DNA of 64,000 nt, from contig NZ_BMZR01000005.1 of the NCBI RefSeq assembly GCF_014652895.1, positions 95,733 through 159,732 of the forward strand, read 5' to 3'. This DNA is from Psychrobacter glaciei. GTDB taxonomy: Bacteria; Pseudomonadota; Gammaproteobacteria; Pseudomonadales; Moraxellaceae. Below are positions 1-9,173 of this stretch, in pieces. The notes below the pieces were generated by a model. That model saw only the letters and a program-made list of their open reading frames with translations. It made no database searches and was not told where the DNA came from. The number at the start of each line of letters is the position of its first letter. Position 1 is the first letter of the stretch. The translations under genes were made by a program, and so were the position numbers.

Positions 1-374
1 GTATTATCGCAGGGGTTTGGGGCTATCCAATGGATTTGGCTATCTGGCAGCCAGTGATGTGTGTGGCATTGATCGTTGGGGTATTTATCCCACTGCTTGA
101 AGCTGGCATGGAGATGACTCGCGAAGGAAAAACGACCCAGTCTGCTGCGATTGTGGTGTTTGCCTCTGCACTGGTAAATCCTGCGTTTGGTTGGTCGCTC
201 ACGCTATTGCTCGATAACTTGGGCTTGATTGGCTCTAAAGAACGTAGTGCCAATTTGACTAAAATGAGCCGCTGGATCATACCGGGTATTATGTTTGTGG
301 TATTGACTGGCGTGATGGCTATCGTTGGTATGTTGCCAGGCATCCCAGCTTTAATGGCTAACTTCCGTCATTAG
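1..374 (+). CDS. DUF3360 family membrane protein, C-terminal part (5' end outside window)
   Basis: The reading frame is open to the left window edge (frame of position 3), so only the last ~123 residues are present. They are very hydrophobic, with about three membrane segments and short loops. The stretch around GYPMDLAIWQP, a REGKTTQSA loop and a LLDNLGLIG segment match my memory of the DUF3360 group of large inner-membrane proteins. Those are distantly transporter-like and have no established substrate. The family call is from recognition, not a search. The ATG at position 30 is internal and should not be taken as the start. A hairpin terminator follows 37 bases after the stop. Confidence 0.7.
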   Translation, partial: IIAGVWGYPMDLAIWQPVMCVALIVGVFIPLLEAGMEMTREGKTTQSAAIVVFASALVNPAFGWSLTLLLDNLGLIGSKERSANLTKMSRWIIPGIMFVVLTGVMAIVGMLPGIPALMANFRH

Positions 375-410
375 TAGTATGTTGCTGAATAAACGATAAT
401 AGAACAAACT

Positions 411-434
411 AAGTCAGCGAAAGCTGGCTTTTTT
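411..434 (+). terminator. Intrinsic terminator after the DUF3360 gene
   Basis: An 8-bp stem (411-418 with 424-431, one G-T pair) closes a GAAAA loop and runs into a short T tract. It separates the upstream membrane-protein gene from uvrC. Confidence 0.7.
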
Positions 435-518
435 ATGGGTGATACTATGATAATAATTGGCTTGTAAAACAATGACTCCCGCCCCATAACTAGCAGTATT
501 ATAAGACTTTTAAGAGCA

Positions 519-2372
519 ATGAATTCTATGGTTAATGTCTCAGAATCGAGTCCTATCGATGATAAAAAAGCCCGTCTTAAGCATTTAATTCAGCGCCTAC
601 CAAATTTGCCAGGCGTGTATAAAATGCTGGGGAAAAACGGTGATATCTTATACGTTGGCAAGGCTAAATCACTGAAAAGCCGCGTAAACAGCTACTTTGC
701 AAAGACGATCGATCATCCAAAGACACGAGCATTAGTGGCGCGAATTCATAATATTGAGACCATCATCACACGTAGTGAGACAGAAGCGCTGTTACTTGAG
801 CAAAATCTGATTAAAGAATATCGTCCACCTTATAACGTGTTGCTACGGGATGATAAATCTTACCTCTATGTGTTTATCTCAGCCGACAAGCCTTATCCAA
901 GATTGGCGTATGGTCGCGGTAAAGGCAATCATCAAAAGGGTCGATTCTTTGGGCCGTTTCCATCTGCTCATGCAGCAAAAGAGACACTGGTGCTGATGCA
1001 AAAAATGTTTCAAATGCGTCAATGTACCAATACTTTCTTCAAGCAACGTAAGCGTCCTTGTCTTGAGTATCAGATTAAACGTTGCCGTGCGCCCTGTGTC
1101 GGCTTGGTATCAGCAGAAGAGTATGCAGAAGATGTTAATAATACGATTCGCTTTTTGAAGGGTGATTCTAGCGATATTCACACCACGCTGATTGAAAAAA
1201 TGGAAGCATCAGCTGAAGAGTTAGATTTTGAGAAAGCAGTATTTTATCGCGATCAGCTCTCTATGCTGCGTGAAGTGCAGGCCAAGCAAGCTGTCTATAC
1301 CGTACAAGGCGAGGCCGATGTGATTGCGATTGCCAGTCAGGCAGGCATGACGTGTGTCAACGTATTAACCGTACGTGGCGGGCGCGTATTGGGTGGTAAG
1401 AACTATTTCCCTGATGTCGACAGCAGTGAATCGCTCGCAGATAATTTATCTGCTTTTATTACCTCTTTCTATTTTCAAGTAACCGATGACTTGCCAGCAG
1501 AAATTATGCTAACTCATGAGCTACCGGATCAGGTGGCGGTGAGCGAAGCTTTAGCCACGCACTTTGGTAGCAAAGTCGTCATCAAAACCAATGTACGTGA
1601 ACATCGTGCAGAGTGGTTAGATTTGGCAAAATTGAACACGAATAACGCGCTAAAAACCAAGCTGGGTGATTATTTAGAATTGCATGCACGCTTTGGTGCA
1701 CTAAAAGATGTATTGGCCGATGTCACTGAGCGCACCATTGATCGGATTGAGTGTTTTGATATCTCACATACGATGGGTGAAGCGACCATTGGTAGTTGTG
1801 TGGTATTCGACCAAGGTGGCTCGCGTCGCCGTGATTATCGTCAGTATGCTATCCATGACATCGTAGGCGGTGATGACTATGCAGCGATGAAACAAGTGCT
1901 GACACGGCGTTATAAGAAGCAGCCGTTGCCAGATCTGTTGCTCATTGACGGTGGTAAAGGTCAGCTTGGTATTGCCAAAGAAGTATTAACTGAATTGGGT
2001 ATTCTTGGTGATACTTTGCTCATTAGTGTGGCAAAAGGGGAAGGGCGCAAGGCTGGGCTTGAAGTATTGCACTTTATCGATCATGAGCCGCTAGATCTAC
2101 CAATGGATAGCAAAGCGCTGCATTTATTGATGCATATTCGCGATGAGGCGCATCGTTTTGCGATCACGGCGCACCGTAAAAAGCGTGATAAGCGCCGTTC
2201 ATCCTCAGTATTAGAAGTGATACCAGGACTGGGCGAAAAGCGCCGTCGTGATTTGCTCAATCACTTTGGTGGTATGCAGCAATTGCTTGGTGCGTCTCAA
2301 CAAGAGCTGTCTGGAGTGCAAGGTATTGGTCCGGTATTAGCGAAAACCGTTTATAAAGTGTTGCATGAGTAG
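519..2372 (+). CDS. uvrC: UvrABC excinuclease subunit C
   Basis: This 617-residue protein has the usual length and layout of UvrC, the dual-incision nuclease of nucleotide excision repair. The N-terminal GIY-YIG nuclease domain is visible (GVY near residue 32, [12 protein letters not shown] near 45). A UVR motif that binds UvrB lies near residues 228-256 ([14 protein letters not shown]). The RNase H-like 5' nuclease domain follows (CFDISH near 413, [11 protein letters not shown]). A C-terminal helix-hairpin-helix DNA-binding region occupies the last ~50 residues ([27 protein letters not shown]). A second in-frame ATG at 528 is an alternative start. The gene stands alone, with a terminator on each side. 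Confidence 0.97.
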   Translation: MNSMVNVSESSPIDDKKARLKHLIQRLPNLPGVYKMLGKNGDILYVGKAKSLKSRVNSYFAKTIDHPKTRALVARIHNIETIITRSETEALLLEQNLIKEYRPPYNVLLRDDKSYLYVFISADKPYPRLAYGRGKGNHQKGRFFGPFPSAHAAKETLVLMQKMFQMRQCTNTFFKQRKRPCLEYQIKRCRAPCVGLVSAEEYAEDVNNTIRFLKGDSSDIHTTLIEKMEASAEELDFEKAVFYRDQLSMLREVQAKQAVYTVQGEADVIAIASQAGMTCVNVLTVRGGRVLGGKNYFPDVDSSESLADNLSAFITSFYFQVTDDLPAEIMLTHELPDQVAVSEALATHFGSKVVIKTNVREHRAEWLDLAKLNTNNALKTKLGDYLELHARFGALKDVLADVTERTIDRIECFDISHTMGEATIGSCVVFDQGGSRRRDYRQYAIHDIVGGDDYAAMKQVLTRRYKKQPLPDLLLIDGGKGQLGIAKEVLTELGILGDTLLISVAKGEGRKAGLEVLHFIDHEPLDLPMDSKALHLLMHIRDEAHRFAITAHRKKRDKRRSSSVLEVIPGLGEKRRRDLLNHFGGMQQLLGASQQELSGVQGIGPVLAKTVYKVLHE

Positions 2373-2385
2373 TTTTATTGATTGT

Positions 2386-2426
2386 AAAAAAGGGCGTCCT
2401 AGAAATATCTAAGACAGCCCTTTTTT
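2386..2426. terminator. Bidirectional terminator between uvrC and folA
   Basis: An A-rich left arm ending in GGGC, an interrupted stem, and a right arm GCCC followed by six T form an imperfect hairpin between two convergent genes. It has T tracts on either strand. Confidence 0.65.
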
Positions 2427-2453
2427 CAATCATTTTTAATGAGCAGGTGACAG

Positions 2454-3026
2454 TTATTCAGCAGCTTTTACTTTATAAGTCACAAATTTAAAGTCCAACG
2501 CACTCTTTTCATCGTGCATCTGCTCAGACTCTTCTGCCGCTTCAAACTCACTTGGCAATTCAGGATAAAAAGCCTCACCATCAGCGATCTCAGTATCTAC
2601 ATGGGTCAGCTCAATACGATCGGTATACATCATCGCCTCTTTAAACACGCGTTCACCGCCAATCACCCAAATCGTATCCAAATGTGCGCCATGCGCCAGA
2701 CTGGCCGCTTGTGTGAGAGCATCATCTAGGTTATGCGTGACATAAGCATTGGTCTTACCGACAAGGCCTTTTTGTTCAGCATAATCCATCTGAGTACTGA
2801 TGATAAAGCTTACTCGATTTGGCAAAGGCTTGCTGCCCATTGATTCAAAGGTCTTGCGCCCCATGATGACGATACCTTTAATAGCACCATCACTATCTTT
2901 GGTTGTCATCTTTTTGAAATGCTGCAAGTCCGCTGAGATGTGCCACGGCAGCGCATTGTCTTTACCGATACAGCGATTACTACTGATAGCAGCGATTTGG
3001 GCGACTTCGGTGTGGGCATAACTCAT
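2454..3026 (-). CDS. folA: Dihydrofolate reductase
   Basis: This enzyme reduces dihydrofolate to tetrahydrofolate with NADPH, restoring the folate oxidised by thymidylate synthase encoded just upstream. The 190-residue product carries the DHFR signatures: the substrate loop IGKDNALPWHISADLQHFK near residues 20-38, the VIMGRKTFESMG nucleotide-binding segment and IWVIGGERVFKEAM. It is somewhat longer than E. coli FolA (159 aa), with an extended acidic C-terminal region. An AAGGA ribosome-binding site sits about 6 bases before the ATG at 3026. The gene is last in the lgt-thyA-folA group, which couples dTMP synthesis with folate recycling. Confidence 0.96.
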   Translation of the reverse strand: MSYAHTEVAQIAAISSNRCIGKDNALPWHISADLQHFKKMTTKDSDGAIKGIVIMGRKTFESMGSKPLPNRVSFIISTQMDYAEQKGLVGKTNAYVTHNLDDALTQAASLAHGAHLDTIWVIGGERVFKEAMMYTDRIELTHVDTEIADGEAFYPELPSEFEAAEESEQMHDEKSALDFKFVTYKVKAAE

Positions 3027-3090
3027 AACGTATCCTTTTTATTATCTTTTACAATGCTAATCTTATTTGAATCAGTCAATCAGACAGATG

Positions 3091-3951
3091 CTATACCGCA
3101 ACTTTTGCTTTGATAGCAGGATGGGATTCATAACCTTCAACGCTAATATCGTCATAATTGAAGGCAAAAATGTCATTGACCTCAGGGTTAAGCGTCAACG
3201 TTGGCAGTGTATATAGCGAACGCGTCAACTGTAACTCAACTTGCTCACGGTGGTTTTGATAAATATGGCAATCACCACCCGTCCAGATGAATTCGCCTAC
3301 TTCTAGACCACAAATTTGCGCGACCATATGGGTAAGCAGGGCATAGCTGGCAATGTTAAACGGCACACCTAGGAATAAATCTGCTGAGCGCTGATAGAGC
3401 TGGCACGACAGTTTATTGTCCGCGACGAAGAATTGAAACATGGTATGACAAGGCGGCAAGGCGACTTGATCTGCTTCGCCAGGGTTCCAACCAGACACAA
3501 TCAAACGGCGTGAATTGGGGTTGGTTTTTATTTGCTCGATGACTTGGGTGATTTGATCGACACCATCCGCATGGTAATTGCCGTTTTCATCTTTGGTTGC
3601 GCCATAATTGCGCCATTGATGACCATAGACAGGGCCCAAGTCACCAGCAGGACGATTAAAACGAGCCGTCTGCTCTACAGTAGCCCATTCATTCCAAATG
3701 CGTACACCATTGGCTTGTAAATAATCGACGTGAGTACTACCACTTAAAAACCAAAATAGCTCATAGGCGATGGATTTAAAATGGACTTTTTTGGTGGTTA
3801 ATAGCGGAAACCCTGACGCCAAGTCAAAACGTAGCTGTGCGCCAAAGTGGCTGAGCGTACCAGTGCCAGTACGATCGCCTTTTTCAGTGCCTGTGGTCAA
3901 AACGTGTTTGAGCAAGTCTAAATAGCCCTGCTCATTATTGTTATTGATCAT
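3091..3951 (-). CDS. thyA: Thymidylate synthase
   Basis: ThyA methylates dUMP to dTMP using methylene-tetrahydrofolate. The catalytic cysteine lies in the conserved [13 protein letters not shown] segment. The [19 protein letters not shown] and [11 protein letters not shown] segments that bind dUMP and folate are intact. I place the start at 3951 ([14 protein letters not shown]) because an AAAGAG ribosome-binding site lies about 7 bases upstream. The frame extends six codons further to an ATG at 3969 that lacks such a site. The gene follows lgt after a short gap and precedes folA, an order also seen (lgt-thyA) in enterobacteria. Confidence 0.96.
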   Translation of the reverse strand: MINNNNEQGYLDLLKHVLTTGTEKGDRTGTGTLSHFGAQLRFDLASGFPLLTTKKVHFKSIAYELFWFLSGSTHVDYLQANGVRIWNEWATVEQTARFNRPAGDLGPVYGHQWRNYGATKDENGNYHADGVDQITQVIEQIKTNPNSRRLIVSGWNPGEADQVALPPCHTMFQFFVADNKLSCQLYQRSADLFLGVPFNIASYALLTHMVAQICGLEVGEFIWTGGDCHIYQNHREQVELQLTRSLYTLPTLTLNPEVNDIFAFNYDDISVEGYESHPAIKAKVAV

Positions 3952-4014
3952 AAAAATACTCTTTTGCATTATTAAAATGCATTGTCAAAACCGATACTCG
4001 ACTAAAAATACTTC

Positions 4015-4899
4015 TTAATAAGCAGCTTGCTTACCCCAGTCATAGATGCCGCGTTTGTAGGCATAAATTAACAAGACAAAGCCGATAATTATCATTGGGG
4101 CGCTTAGTATTTGCCCTTTGGTCATCCAGCCTAACAAGATGAACCCTTGGTCGATGTCTGGCTGACGAAAGAATTCAATAATGAAACGGCTAAAGCCATA
4201 ACCTAACATGAAAATACCGGTCGCTGCCATACGAGGGCGGGGTTTCGATGAATACCACCATAAGAATAAGAACAGCAATAGACCTTCAGCAAGCGCTTCA
4301 TATAGCTGTGAAGGATGACGCGGCAGCAGATACTGACCATTAACTTCGGTCATTAGCTCTTGCAGCTCAGGATTGGTCTGTAACTGCTGCATATCGAAAG
4401 ACGCGGCTTGCGGGAAATACGTCAACCAATTATAGCCGCCATCAGAGACACGCCCCCACAGCTCACCATTGATATAATTGCCAATGCGGCCAAACAATAA
4501 ACCCGTCGGTACGCATGGCACGACAAAATCTAGTACTTGGAATGGTGTCTTTTTATACTTACGAGCAAAATACAGCATACCAAGCATGACGCCGATCAAG
4601 CCGCCATGGAATGACATACCGCCTTCCCAGACTTTGAAAAGATAGGCTGGATTTTGTAGCAATTCACCAAACTGATAGAACAAGACATAGCCGACACGGC
4701 CGCCCAAAATGACGCCGAGTGCCCCAAAAAATACTAAGTCCGAGACCATATCAGTGGTCCAATTATCGCGTTTGGTGCTGCGATACCATGCCAGACCGAA
4801 AGCGGCGGCAAATGCCAGTAAATACATCAGCCCATACCAATGGACTTCGACGGGTCCAATTGCTAATGCTACAGGATCGTACTGAGGATGAATCATCAT
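4015..4899 (-). CDS. lgt: Phosphatidylglycerol-prolipoprotein diacylglyceryl transferase
   Basis: Lgt is the inner-membrane enzyme that attaches diacylglycerol from phosphatidylglycerol to the lipobox cysteine of prolipoproteins, the first step of lipoprotein maturation. The 294-residue polytopic protein has the Lgt signature GRIGNYINGELWGR at about residues 137-150 and the MSFHGGLIG motif near 96-103. The last step of the same pathway (lnt) is encoded at 45935. The start MMIHPQYDPV at 4899 lacks a clear Shine-Dalgarno sequence. The gene heads the minus-strand group lgt-thyA-folA. Confidence 0.96.
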   Translation of the reverse strand: MMIHPQYDPVALAIGPVEVHWYGLMYLLAFAAAFGLAWYRSTKRDNWTTDMVSDLVFFGALGVILGGRVGYVLFYQFGELLQNPAYLFKVWEGGMSFHGGLIGVMLGMLYFARKYKKTPFQVLDFVVPCVPTGLLFGRIGNYINGELWGRVSDGGYNWLTYFPQAASFDMQQLQTNPELQELMTEVNGQYLLPRHPSQLYEALAEGLLLFLFLWWYSSKPRPRMAATGIFMLGYGFSRFIIEFFRQPDIDQGFILLGWMTKGQILSAPMIIIGFVLLIYAYKRGIYDWGKQAAY

Positions 4900-5220
4900 A
4901 AGGGCATCATAATATTGATAATAAAGTGCTGACTATAATAGCAAAATTCGTCCCTTGCGAATACTATGATGAGTGAATGGATGAGTGAATGGATGATTGA
5001 ATGAATAGCAAAGCGATAAAAAACCCGATAAGATGAAAAAATTGCATTAATTTCTGAGGAATCATCATGCATCTACATTTATCAACGCCACCGCTTTTGA
5101 GTGACAAAAATCAGAAATAACGGCTGATGAGACCTGATTAGCAAATAAAACCTTAAAGGACGTCTTTTACCTTCGCTAACAAGTACTTGTACAACAGAAA
5201 ATTATTATAAAAGGAACGCT
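4900..5220. other. Intergenic region between divergent lgt and NRDE genes
   Basis: This 321-bp divergent spacer must carry promoters for lgt (minus) and the NRDE gene (plus), but none is clear enough to call. It holds a 12-bp tandem repeat (4968-5003). It also holds a 17-codon open frame at 5067-5120 (starts MHLHLSTPPLL) with an AGGA site seven bases upstream. That frame is possibly a leader peptide and is treated as unproven. Confidence 0.6.
4968..5003. repeat. 12-bp tandem repeat, three units
   Basis: The unit GATGAGTGAATG occurs twice exactly (4968-4979, 4980-4991) and once with a single change (4992-5003). Confidence 0.85.
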
Positions 5221-6042
5221 ATGTGTATCGTCGCTATTGCTTGGCAGTTATTTGATGAGTTGCCATTGGTATTATTGTCTAATCGTGATGAGTTTTTGCA
5301 GCGTCCGACTGAGCCGCTACATCAATGGTCTGATCAGCCTATTTATGCTGGCCGTGATAAGCAAAGCGGTGGTACATGGCTAGGTATTCATCAAGAAAAA
5401 AAGATAGGATTTTTTGAGCAGAATGGACGTTGGGCTGCGGTATTGAACTTTCGTGATGGTGTGCAAGCAAGCAGTGATGAGCGCTCACGTGGTGCGCTCG
5501 TGACTGAGTTTTTAACGGGAGATTTAAGCCCGATGGATTTTGCCCGAAGTATTAATTTGCAAGATTATGCTGGGTTCAATCTTATTATTGGTGATACGGC
5601 ACAAGCCGTCATCGTTAATAATCGCGGTCATGCACCCACGCCATTACATGCAGGACTTCATGTCATCTCTAATGGTCAGCCGGAGGACAGTTGGTTTAAA
5701 ACCGAGCGTCTACGTGGCAGGCTGCGGCAAGAAGTGCTACCCTTGATTGCTGAGGACAGCTCACCTAAGTACTGGCAAGAGGCTGCTTTTAATGTATTGT
5801 CAGATAATACGAAAGCACCGGTGGACCAACTACCAGAGACGGGTATGAGCACTGAGATTGAGCAAACCTTGTCATCTGTTTATATCGAGCCAGTTGCTTT
5901 TGGCAATGCTGAAACCAGCAAACCCACTTACGGAACACGGACTCAAAGTATTTTAACCTTACGCCAAAATAGGGCATCAGACAAACAAATCCTTGCTGAA
6001 CTTATCAGCCATAAATGCAATCATCCTGCAAATCCCAAATAA
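5221..6042 (+). CDS. NRDE / TANGO2-family protein
   Basis: This 273-residue protein begins with Cys at position 2, followed by the family-defining NRDE motif at residues 21-24 (LLSNRDEFLQRP). That places it in the NRDE (DUF833) family related to eukaryotic TANGO2. The N-terminal Cys resembles N-terminal nucleophile hydrolases. The biochemical role in bacteria is not settled. A strong AAAAGGAA ribosome-binding site precedes the ATG. It is a single-gene unit between a divergent promoter region and a hairpin terminator. Confidence 0.88.
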   Translation: MCIVAIAWQLFDELPLVLLSNRDEFLQRPTEPLHQWSDQPIYAGRDKQSGGTWLGIHQEKKIGFFEQNGRWAAVLNFRDGVQASSDERSRGALVTEFLTGDLSPMDFARSINLQDYAGFNLIIGDTAQAVIVNNRGHAPTPLHAGLHVISNGQPEDSWFKTERLRGRLRQEVLPLIAEDSSPKYWQEAAFNVLSDNTKAPVDQLPETGMSTEIEQTLSSVYIEPVAFGNAETSKPTYGTRTQSILTLRQNRASDKQILAELISHKCNHPANPK

Positions 6043-6044
6043 AA

Positions 6045-6089
6045 ATGCCCACATTAATATCTACGTTTTTTAGATATCAATGTGAGCAT
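6045..6089. terminator. Bidirectional hairpin between NRDE gene and rppH
   Basis: An 18-base arm (6045-6062) pairs almost fully with 6072-6089, leaving a T-rich loop, and is followed by GTGTTTTGT. It lies between two convergent genes and probably serves both. Confidence 0.7.
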
Positions 6090-6112
6090 GTGTTTTGTAT
6101 TAAACTGTCTAC

Positions 6113-6634
6113 TTACTCCATTAACAAGTGATTGTCTTGCTCAGGAATAATAAGCTCTTGTCTAAGTGGTAGTTCGCGTGCCAGTTCTTGCAAGGCGCGA
6201 CGATATACTCCGCGTTTAAAGTGAATTACTTGTCCGAGTGGATACCAGTAGCTGACCCATTGCCAATGGTCAAATTCCGGTTTTCCCGCATCAAAGCGGA
6301 TGTGTTGAGTATTTGGCTCATCTAAGCGCAGCAAAAACCACTTTTGTTTTTGCCCAATACATAAAGGGTGCTGTCCGTGACGGACATAGCGTTTTGGCAG
6401 GCGATAGCGCAACCAATCTTGCGTGACTGCCAATAAGTCCACATGACGCGGATGTAAACCGACCTCTTCCCAGAGTTCGCGATACATCGCATCCATCGGC
6501 GTCTCTCCACGGTCGATGCCGCCTTGCGGAAATTGCCAAGCGTTGTGACCAATGCGTTTTGCCCACAGAACTTGCCCTTGTGTATTTGCCAAGATGATAC
6601 CGACATTGGCGCGAAAGCCGTCTGCATCTATCAT
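6113..6634 (-). CDS. rppH: RNA pyrophosphohydrolase
   Basis: RppH removes pyrophosphate from the 5' end of triphosphorylated mRNA, which triggers RNase E-dependent decay. The 173-residue product follows the E. coli protein closely. It begins [15 protein letters not shown] and has a complete Nudix box from Gly38 to Leu60, including [10 protein letters not shown]. The family-specific [12 protein letters not shown] and [13 protein letters not shown] segments are present. The start at 6634 is supported by an AAAAGG site about 9 bases upstream. The frame is open 21 codons further but that extension has no resemblance to the family. Confidence 0.95.
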   Translation of the reverse strand: MIDADGFRANVGIILANTQGQVLWAKRIGHNAWQFPQGGIDRGETPMDAMYRELWEEVGLHPRHVDLLAVTQDWLRYRLPKRYVRHGQHPLCIGQKQKWFLLRLDEPNTQHIRFDAGKPEFDHWQWVSYWYPLGQVIHFKRGVYRRALQELARELPLRQELIIPEQDNHLLME

Positions 6635-7000
6635 GACTAAACCTTTTAATATGTCTAAAAATAGCTTATTCCCACATAACACCGTGACAGCAATCATAAT
6701 TATTATAGGGTGACTGTTATCGATATCAGGTAAAAATAAGATTCATTACCGTTATTAAACCAAGAAACAAGCAAAATGTGTAACAGTATTTTGCTATAAA
6801 ATGTTTCACGAGTTTAGTCCTTTAAAATCAGTGAGTTAGAAATAGATTTTTGTAAGCCGATTTTAGGCATTATTAAGACAAACCTAGGTCACAGTAAAAA
6901 ATCTGTGTTCAGTGTAAGGCTACGAGTCTGGCTAGCGAAAGTGTACCCTCGAAAACAGACTCACCGAGCGCTCATGGCGATAATCTGACAAGAATAATCT

Positions 7001-7062
7001 AGGGCGTGTTCTCACTTTGAATTCATTTAGATCATTATCGATCGAATGGAGGGCGTATCCTA
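7001..7062. mobile_element. Degenerate short MITE-like element, GGGCGTGTCCTCA family
   Basis: The left end AGGGCGTGTTCTCA matches the left terminus of the element at 23022 with one change. The segment CATTTAGAT...ATCGATCGAAT followed by a decayed right terminus aligns with that element's right end, with mainly transition differences. A TA flanks each side. The middle is missing compared with the 163-bp copy. Confidence 0.55.
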
Positions 7063-7084
7063 AGACAATGGCTGTATAAAATCT

Positions 7085-7114
7085 CGCTTTGGCTTATGCT
7101 ACACTAGCCAAGCG
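7085..7114. promoter_or_regulatory. Dyad upstream of the OsmC gene, possible operator
   Basis: The arms CGCTTTGGCT (7085-7094) and AGCCAAGCG (7106-7114) are inverted, with an 11-base spacer. The spacing and T...A ends resemble a LysR-type box, but no regulator is known. The site lies 61 bases before the OsmC start. Confidence 0.35.
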
Positions 7115-7174
7115 GCATATCTTTCAAACAATAAAAAATAGGCAATACGTCAATTAAAATAAGGAATATCTACA

Positions 7175-7588
7175 ATGTCAGAGTCAAAAGCAAGCGTCAC
7201 ATGGCAAGAGAACAAAGCCTTTATGGGCGTGTCACCATCAGGACATAATGTACAAATAGATGCTGATAAAGAAAAAGGTTCAAGCCCGATGGAGCTGATC
7301 TTACTAGGGCTGGGTGGCTGTGCGAGCTACGATGTGGTAGCGATCTTACAAAAGTCACGCCAAGAGGTGACAGACGTGCGTTGTGAACTGACCGCGCAAC
7401 GTGCCGAAACTGTACCAGCAGTATATACCGATATTCACATGCACTTTGTTGTGACAGGGCAAGATATCAAAGACAAACAGGTTGAGAAGGCCATTCATTT
7501 ATCAGCAGAAAAATACTGCTCTGCCAGTAGAATGTTGGTACAAGGTGGGGTGAATATTACCCACGATTTTGAAGTGATTGTAGGGTAG
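7175..7588 (+). CDS. OsmC family protein (YhfA-like)
   Basis: This 137-residue OsmC-fold protein has the two reactive cysteines expected of the family: Cys49 in LGGCASYDVV and Cys115 in EKYCSASRML. OsmC/Ohr proteins use such a pair to reduce organic or lipid hydroperoxides. The overall pattern is closest to the YhfA branch, whose function is less defined. It is followed after 14 bases by a MAPEG gene, so the two are probably cotranscribed. An inverted repeat lies upstream. Confidence 0.9.
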   Translation: MSESKASVTWQENKAFMGVSPSGHNVQIDADKEKGSSPMELILLGLGGCASYDVVAILQKSRQEVTDVRCELTAQRAETVPAVYTDIHMHFVVTGQDIKDKQVEKAIHLSAEKYCSASRMLVQGGVNITHDFEVIVG

Positions 7589-7602
7589 GGGCAAATAGAA
7601 CA

Positions 7603-8028
7603 ATGAATGTATTTTTTGGGTTAATCCCTGATACAGCAGCGTCAGCGATCTGGGCGATGGTGGTAGCAAGCTTACTGCCATGGGTGGTATCAATAGTTGC
7701 AAAAGCATCTGGCGGCTTTAAGTTCAGAGATAATGCGCATCCACGTGATTTTTTTCAGCATGCGACAGGGGTTGCAGCACGAGCTAATGCTGCACAGCAA
7801 AACAGCTATGAGACTTTGCCTATATTTTTGGCCGCAGTAATAACAGCGATGCTATTTTTTGTGCCGCAATCGATTATCAATGTATTGGCTTGGCTATATG
7901 TGTTGATTCGTATCGGTTTTTGCGTGGCTTATATTACTAATTTGGCGATGTTTCGTTCTATCCTTTGGGCGTTATCGATGGCTTGTTCTTTGATGCTATT
8001 CTATCTAGCTATTCGAGTGAGTGTTTAG
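7603..8028 (+). CDS. MAPEG family membrane protein
   Basis: This 141-residue protein has four predicted membrane helices and the MAPEG pattern RANAAQQNSYETLPIF after the first loop. The family is named for eicosanoid and glutathione metabolism enzymes. Bacterial members are small integral membrane proteins, some with glutathione transferase activity, and most are uncharacterised. Its position 14 bases after an OsmC-type peroxide-stress gene suggests a shared role in handling lipid-derived electrophiles or peroxides. That link is inference only. Confidence 0.85.
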   Translation: MNVFFGLIPDTAASAIWAMVVASLLPWVVSIVAKASGGFKFRDNAHPRDFFQHATGVAARANAAQQNSYETLPIFLAAVITAMLFFVPQSIINVLAWLYVLIRIGFCVAYITNLAMFRSILWALSMACSLMLFYLAIRVSV

Positions 8029-8062
8029 CATCATTTGTTTCGTTAAGGTGCCAGTTTGAGAG

Positions 8063-8123
8063 AAGCAGTTATGATTATCGTACACTCATTTGTAGTGCAC
8101 TAATGATAACTGCTTTATTTTTT
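8063..8123 (+). terminator. Terminator of the OsmC-MAPEG unit, inside the dusC 3' end
   Basis: A 10-bp perfect stem (AAGCAGTTAT at 8063-8072 with ATAACTGCTT at 8106-8115) with a long loop is followed by TATTTTTTT. The right half lies within the last codons of the convergent dusC gene. Confidence 0.7.
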
Positions 8124-9097
8124 TCTCGTTTGATGCTGTCCCATAATATTTTTGCCTCGCTATAACCTTTGGTGAGCATCGCGAGCCACTGCTTGTAACG
8201 ACCAACCAATATCACTTCAGTTTTAGCCTGACCTTCCAAAAATTTTATCTGATGAGTGACCAGCATTTTCCACGATAATGTTGCCGCGCTCAGCATAGCA
8301 TCATTTGAACCGCAATCCACACGAGCAACCAAATCGGGACGAGTGACCGCGCCGCGACCCAACATCAAATGCTCTGTACCTGCTTGCGTCATGCAGTTCT
8401 GTGCATGCTCTGCATGCCATATTTCGCCATTGGCAATGACGGGAATATCAAGTGCATTAAAGCTTTGAATCTTGTCCCAATAGGCTGGCGGCTTATATCC
8501 TTGGGTTTTGGTTCGTGCATGAATGGTCAGCCAATCAGCACCACTGTCGTTAATAGCGCCGCGAATATCATCCATGCGACTGGTATCGGTATAGCCTAAA
8601 CGTATCTTAGCTGAGACTGGAATGTCGGCAGGTACCGCTTGACGCACCGCATTGATAATTTGATACATGGTTTCGGGTTCATCCAATAATACTGAACCAC
8701 CGCGATGGCTGTTTACCGTTTTAGCAGGGCAACCAAAGTTGATATCAATGGCAGGTGCACCAAGCTCGGCAGCATATGCTGCGTTGTCTGCCATAAGTTG
8801 CGCTTCACTGCCTAAAAGTTGCAAATGAATCGGTGTGCCACAGGCGGTCTTGGCATCATGACGCAACTCTGGAACGTATTTATAAAATACATGCGCTGGC
8901 AAGACGTGTTGGGTCACGCGGATAAACTCGCTCACTGACCAATCATAGGGACGACCTAAATCTGCTGCAATCTGCGTTAGGATTTGTCGCATCAATGGAT
9001 CGGTTAGGCCTTCCATTGGCGCCAGTAAGCGGACAGGATTGGCAAATAACTGACGGATAGTGTTTTGACGTGCTTGAAGTTGCTGACTATTATTCAT
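8075..9097 (-). CDS. dusC: tRNA-dihydrouridine synthase C
   Basis: This 340-residue FMN enzyme reduces uridine to dihydrouridine in the tRNA D-loop (U16 for the DusC branch). It shows LLAPMEGLTDPLM at the barrel start, SEFIRV, the catalytic-cysteine segment NFGCPAKTVN, KIRLGY, HARTKTQGY, the ANGEIW phosphate-binding strand and GRGA. PYDW-SVSEFIRVTQ and HARTKTQGY resemble DusC more than DusA or DusB. The N-terminal ~20 residues are a short extension. The 3' end overlaps the terminator of the convergent gene. Confidence 0.92.
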   Translation of the reverse strand: MNNSQQLQARQNTIRQLFANPVRLLAPMEGLTDPLMRQILTQIAADLGRPYDWSVSEFIRVTQHVLPAHVFYKYVPELRHDAKTACGTPIHLQLLGSEAQLMADNAAYAAELGAPAIDINFGCPAKTVNSHRGGSVLLDEPETMYQIINAVRQAVPADIPVSAKIRLGYTDTSRMDDIRGAINDSGADWLTIHARTKTQGYKPPAYWDKIQSFNALDIPVIANGEIWHAEHAQNCMTQAGTEHLMLGRGAVTRPDLVARVDCGSNDAMLSAATLSWKMLVTHQIKFLEGQAKTEVILVGRYKQWLAMLTKGYSEAKILWDSIKREKNKAVIISALQMSVR

Positions 9098-9173
9098 GCT
9101 TATTATTCACTGCTAAAAGGTCGTTATAAATAGAGGCAGATTAGGGATTCAAATTGACAACCATAAAGAGGGA

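Larger units (their letters stand above)
6635..7174. other. Intergenic region between divergent rppH and OsmC genes
   Basis: This 540-bp spacer contains no convincing gene. It holds a weak inverted repeat GAGTCTG/CAGACTC (6924-6930 with 6956-6962), a degenerate MITE-like element (7001-7062) and a dyad 61 bases before the OsmC start (7085-7114). Confidence 0.6.

Noticed and set aside
6924..6962. GAGTCTG/CAGACTC inverted repeat as a structured RNA
   Set aside because: It has seven base pairs with a 25-base loop and nothing supporting around it, so it is too weak to call.
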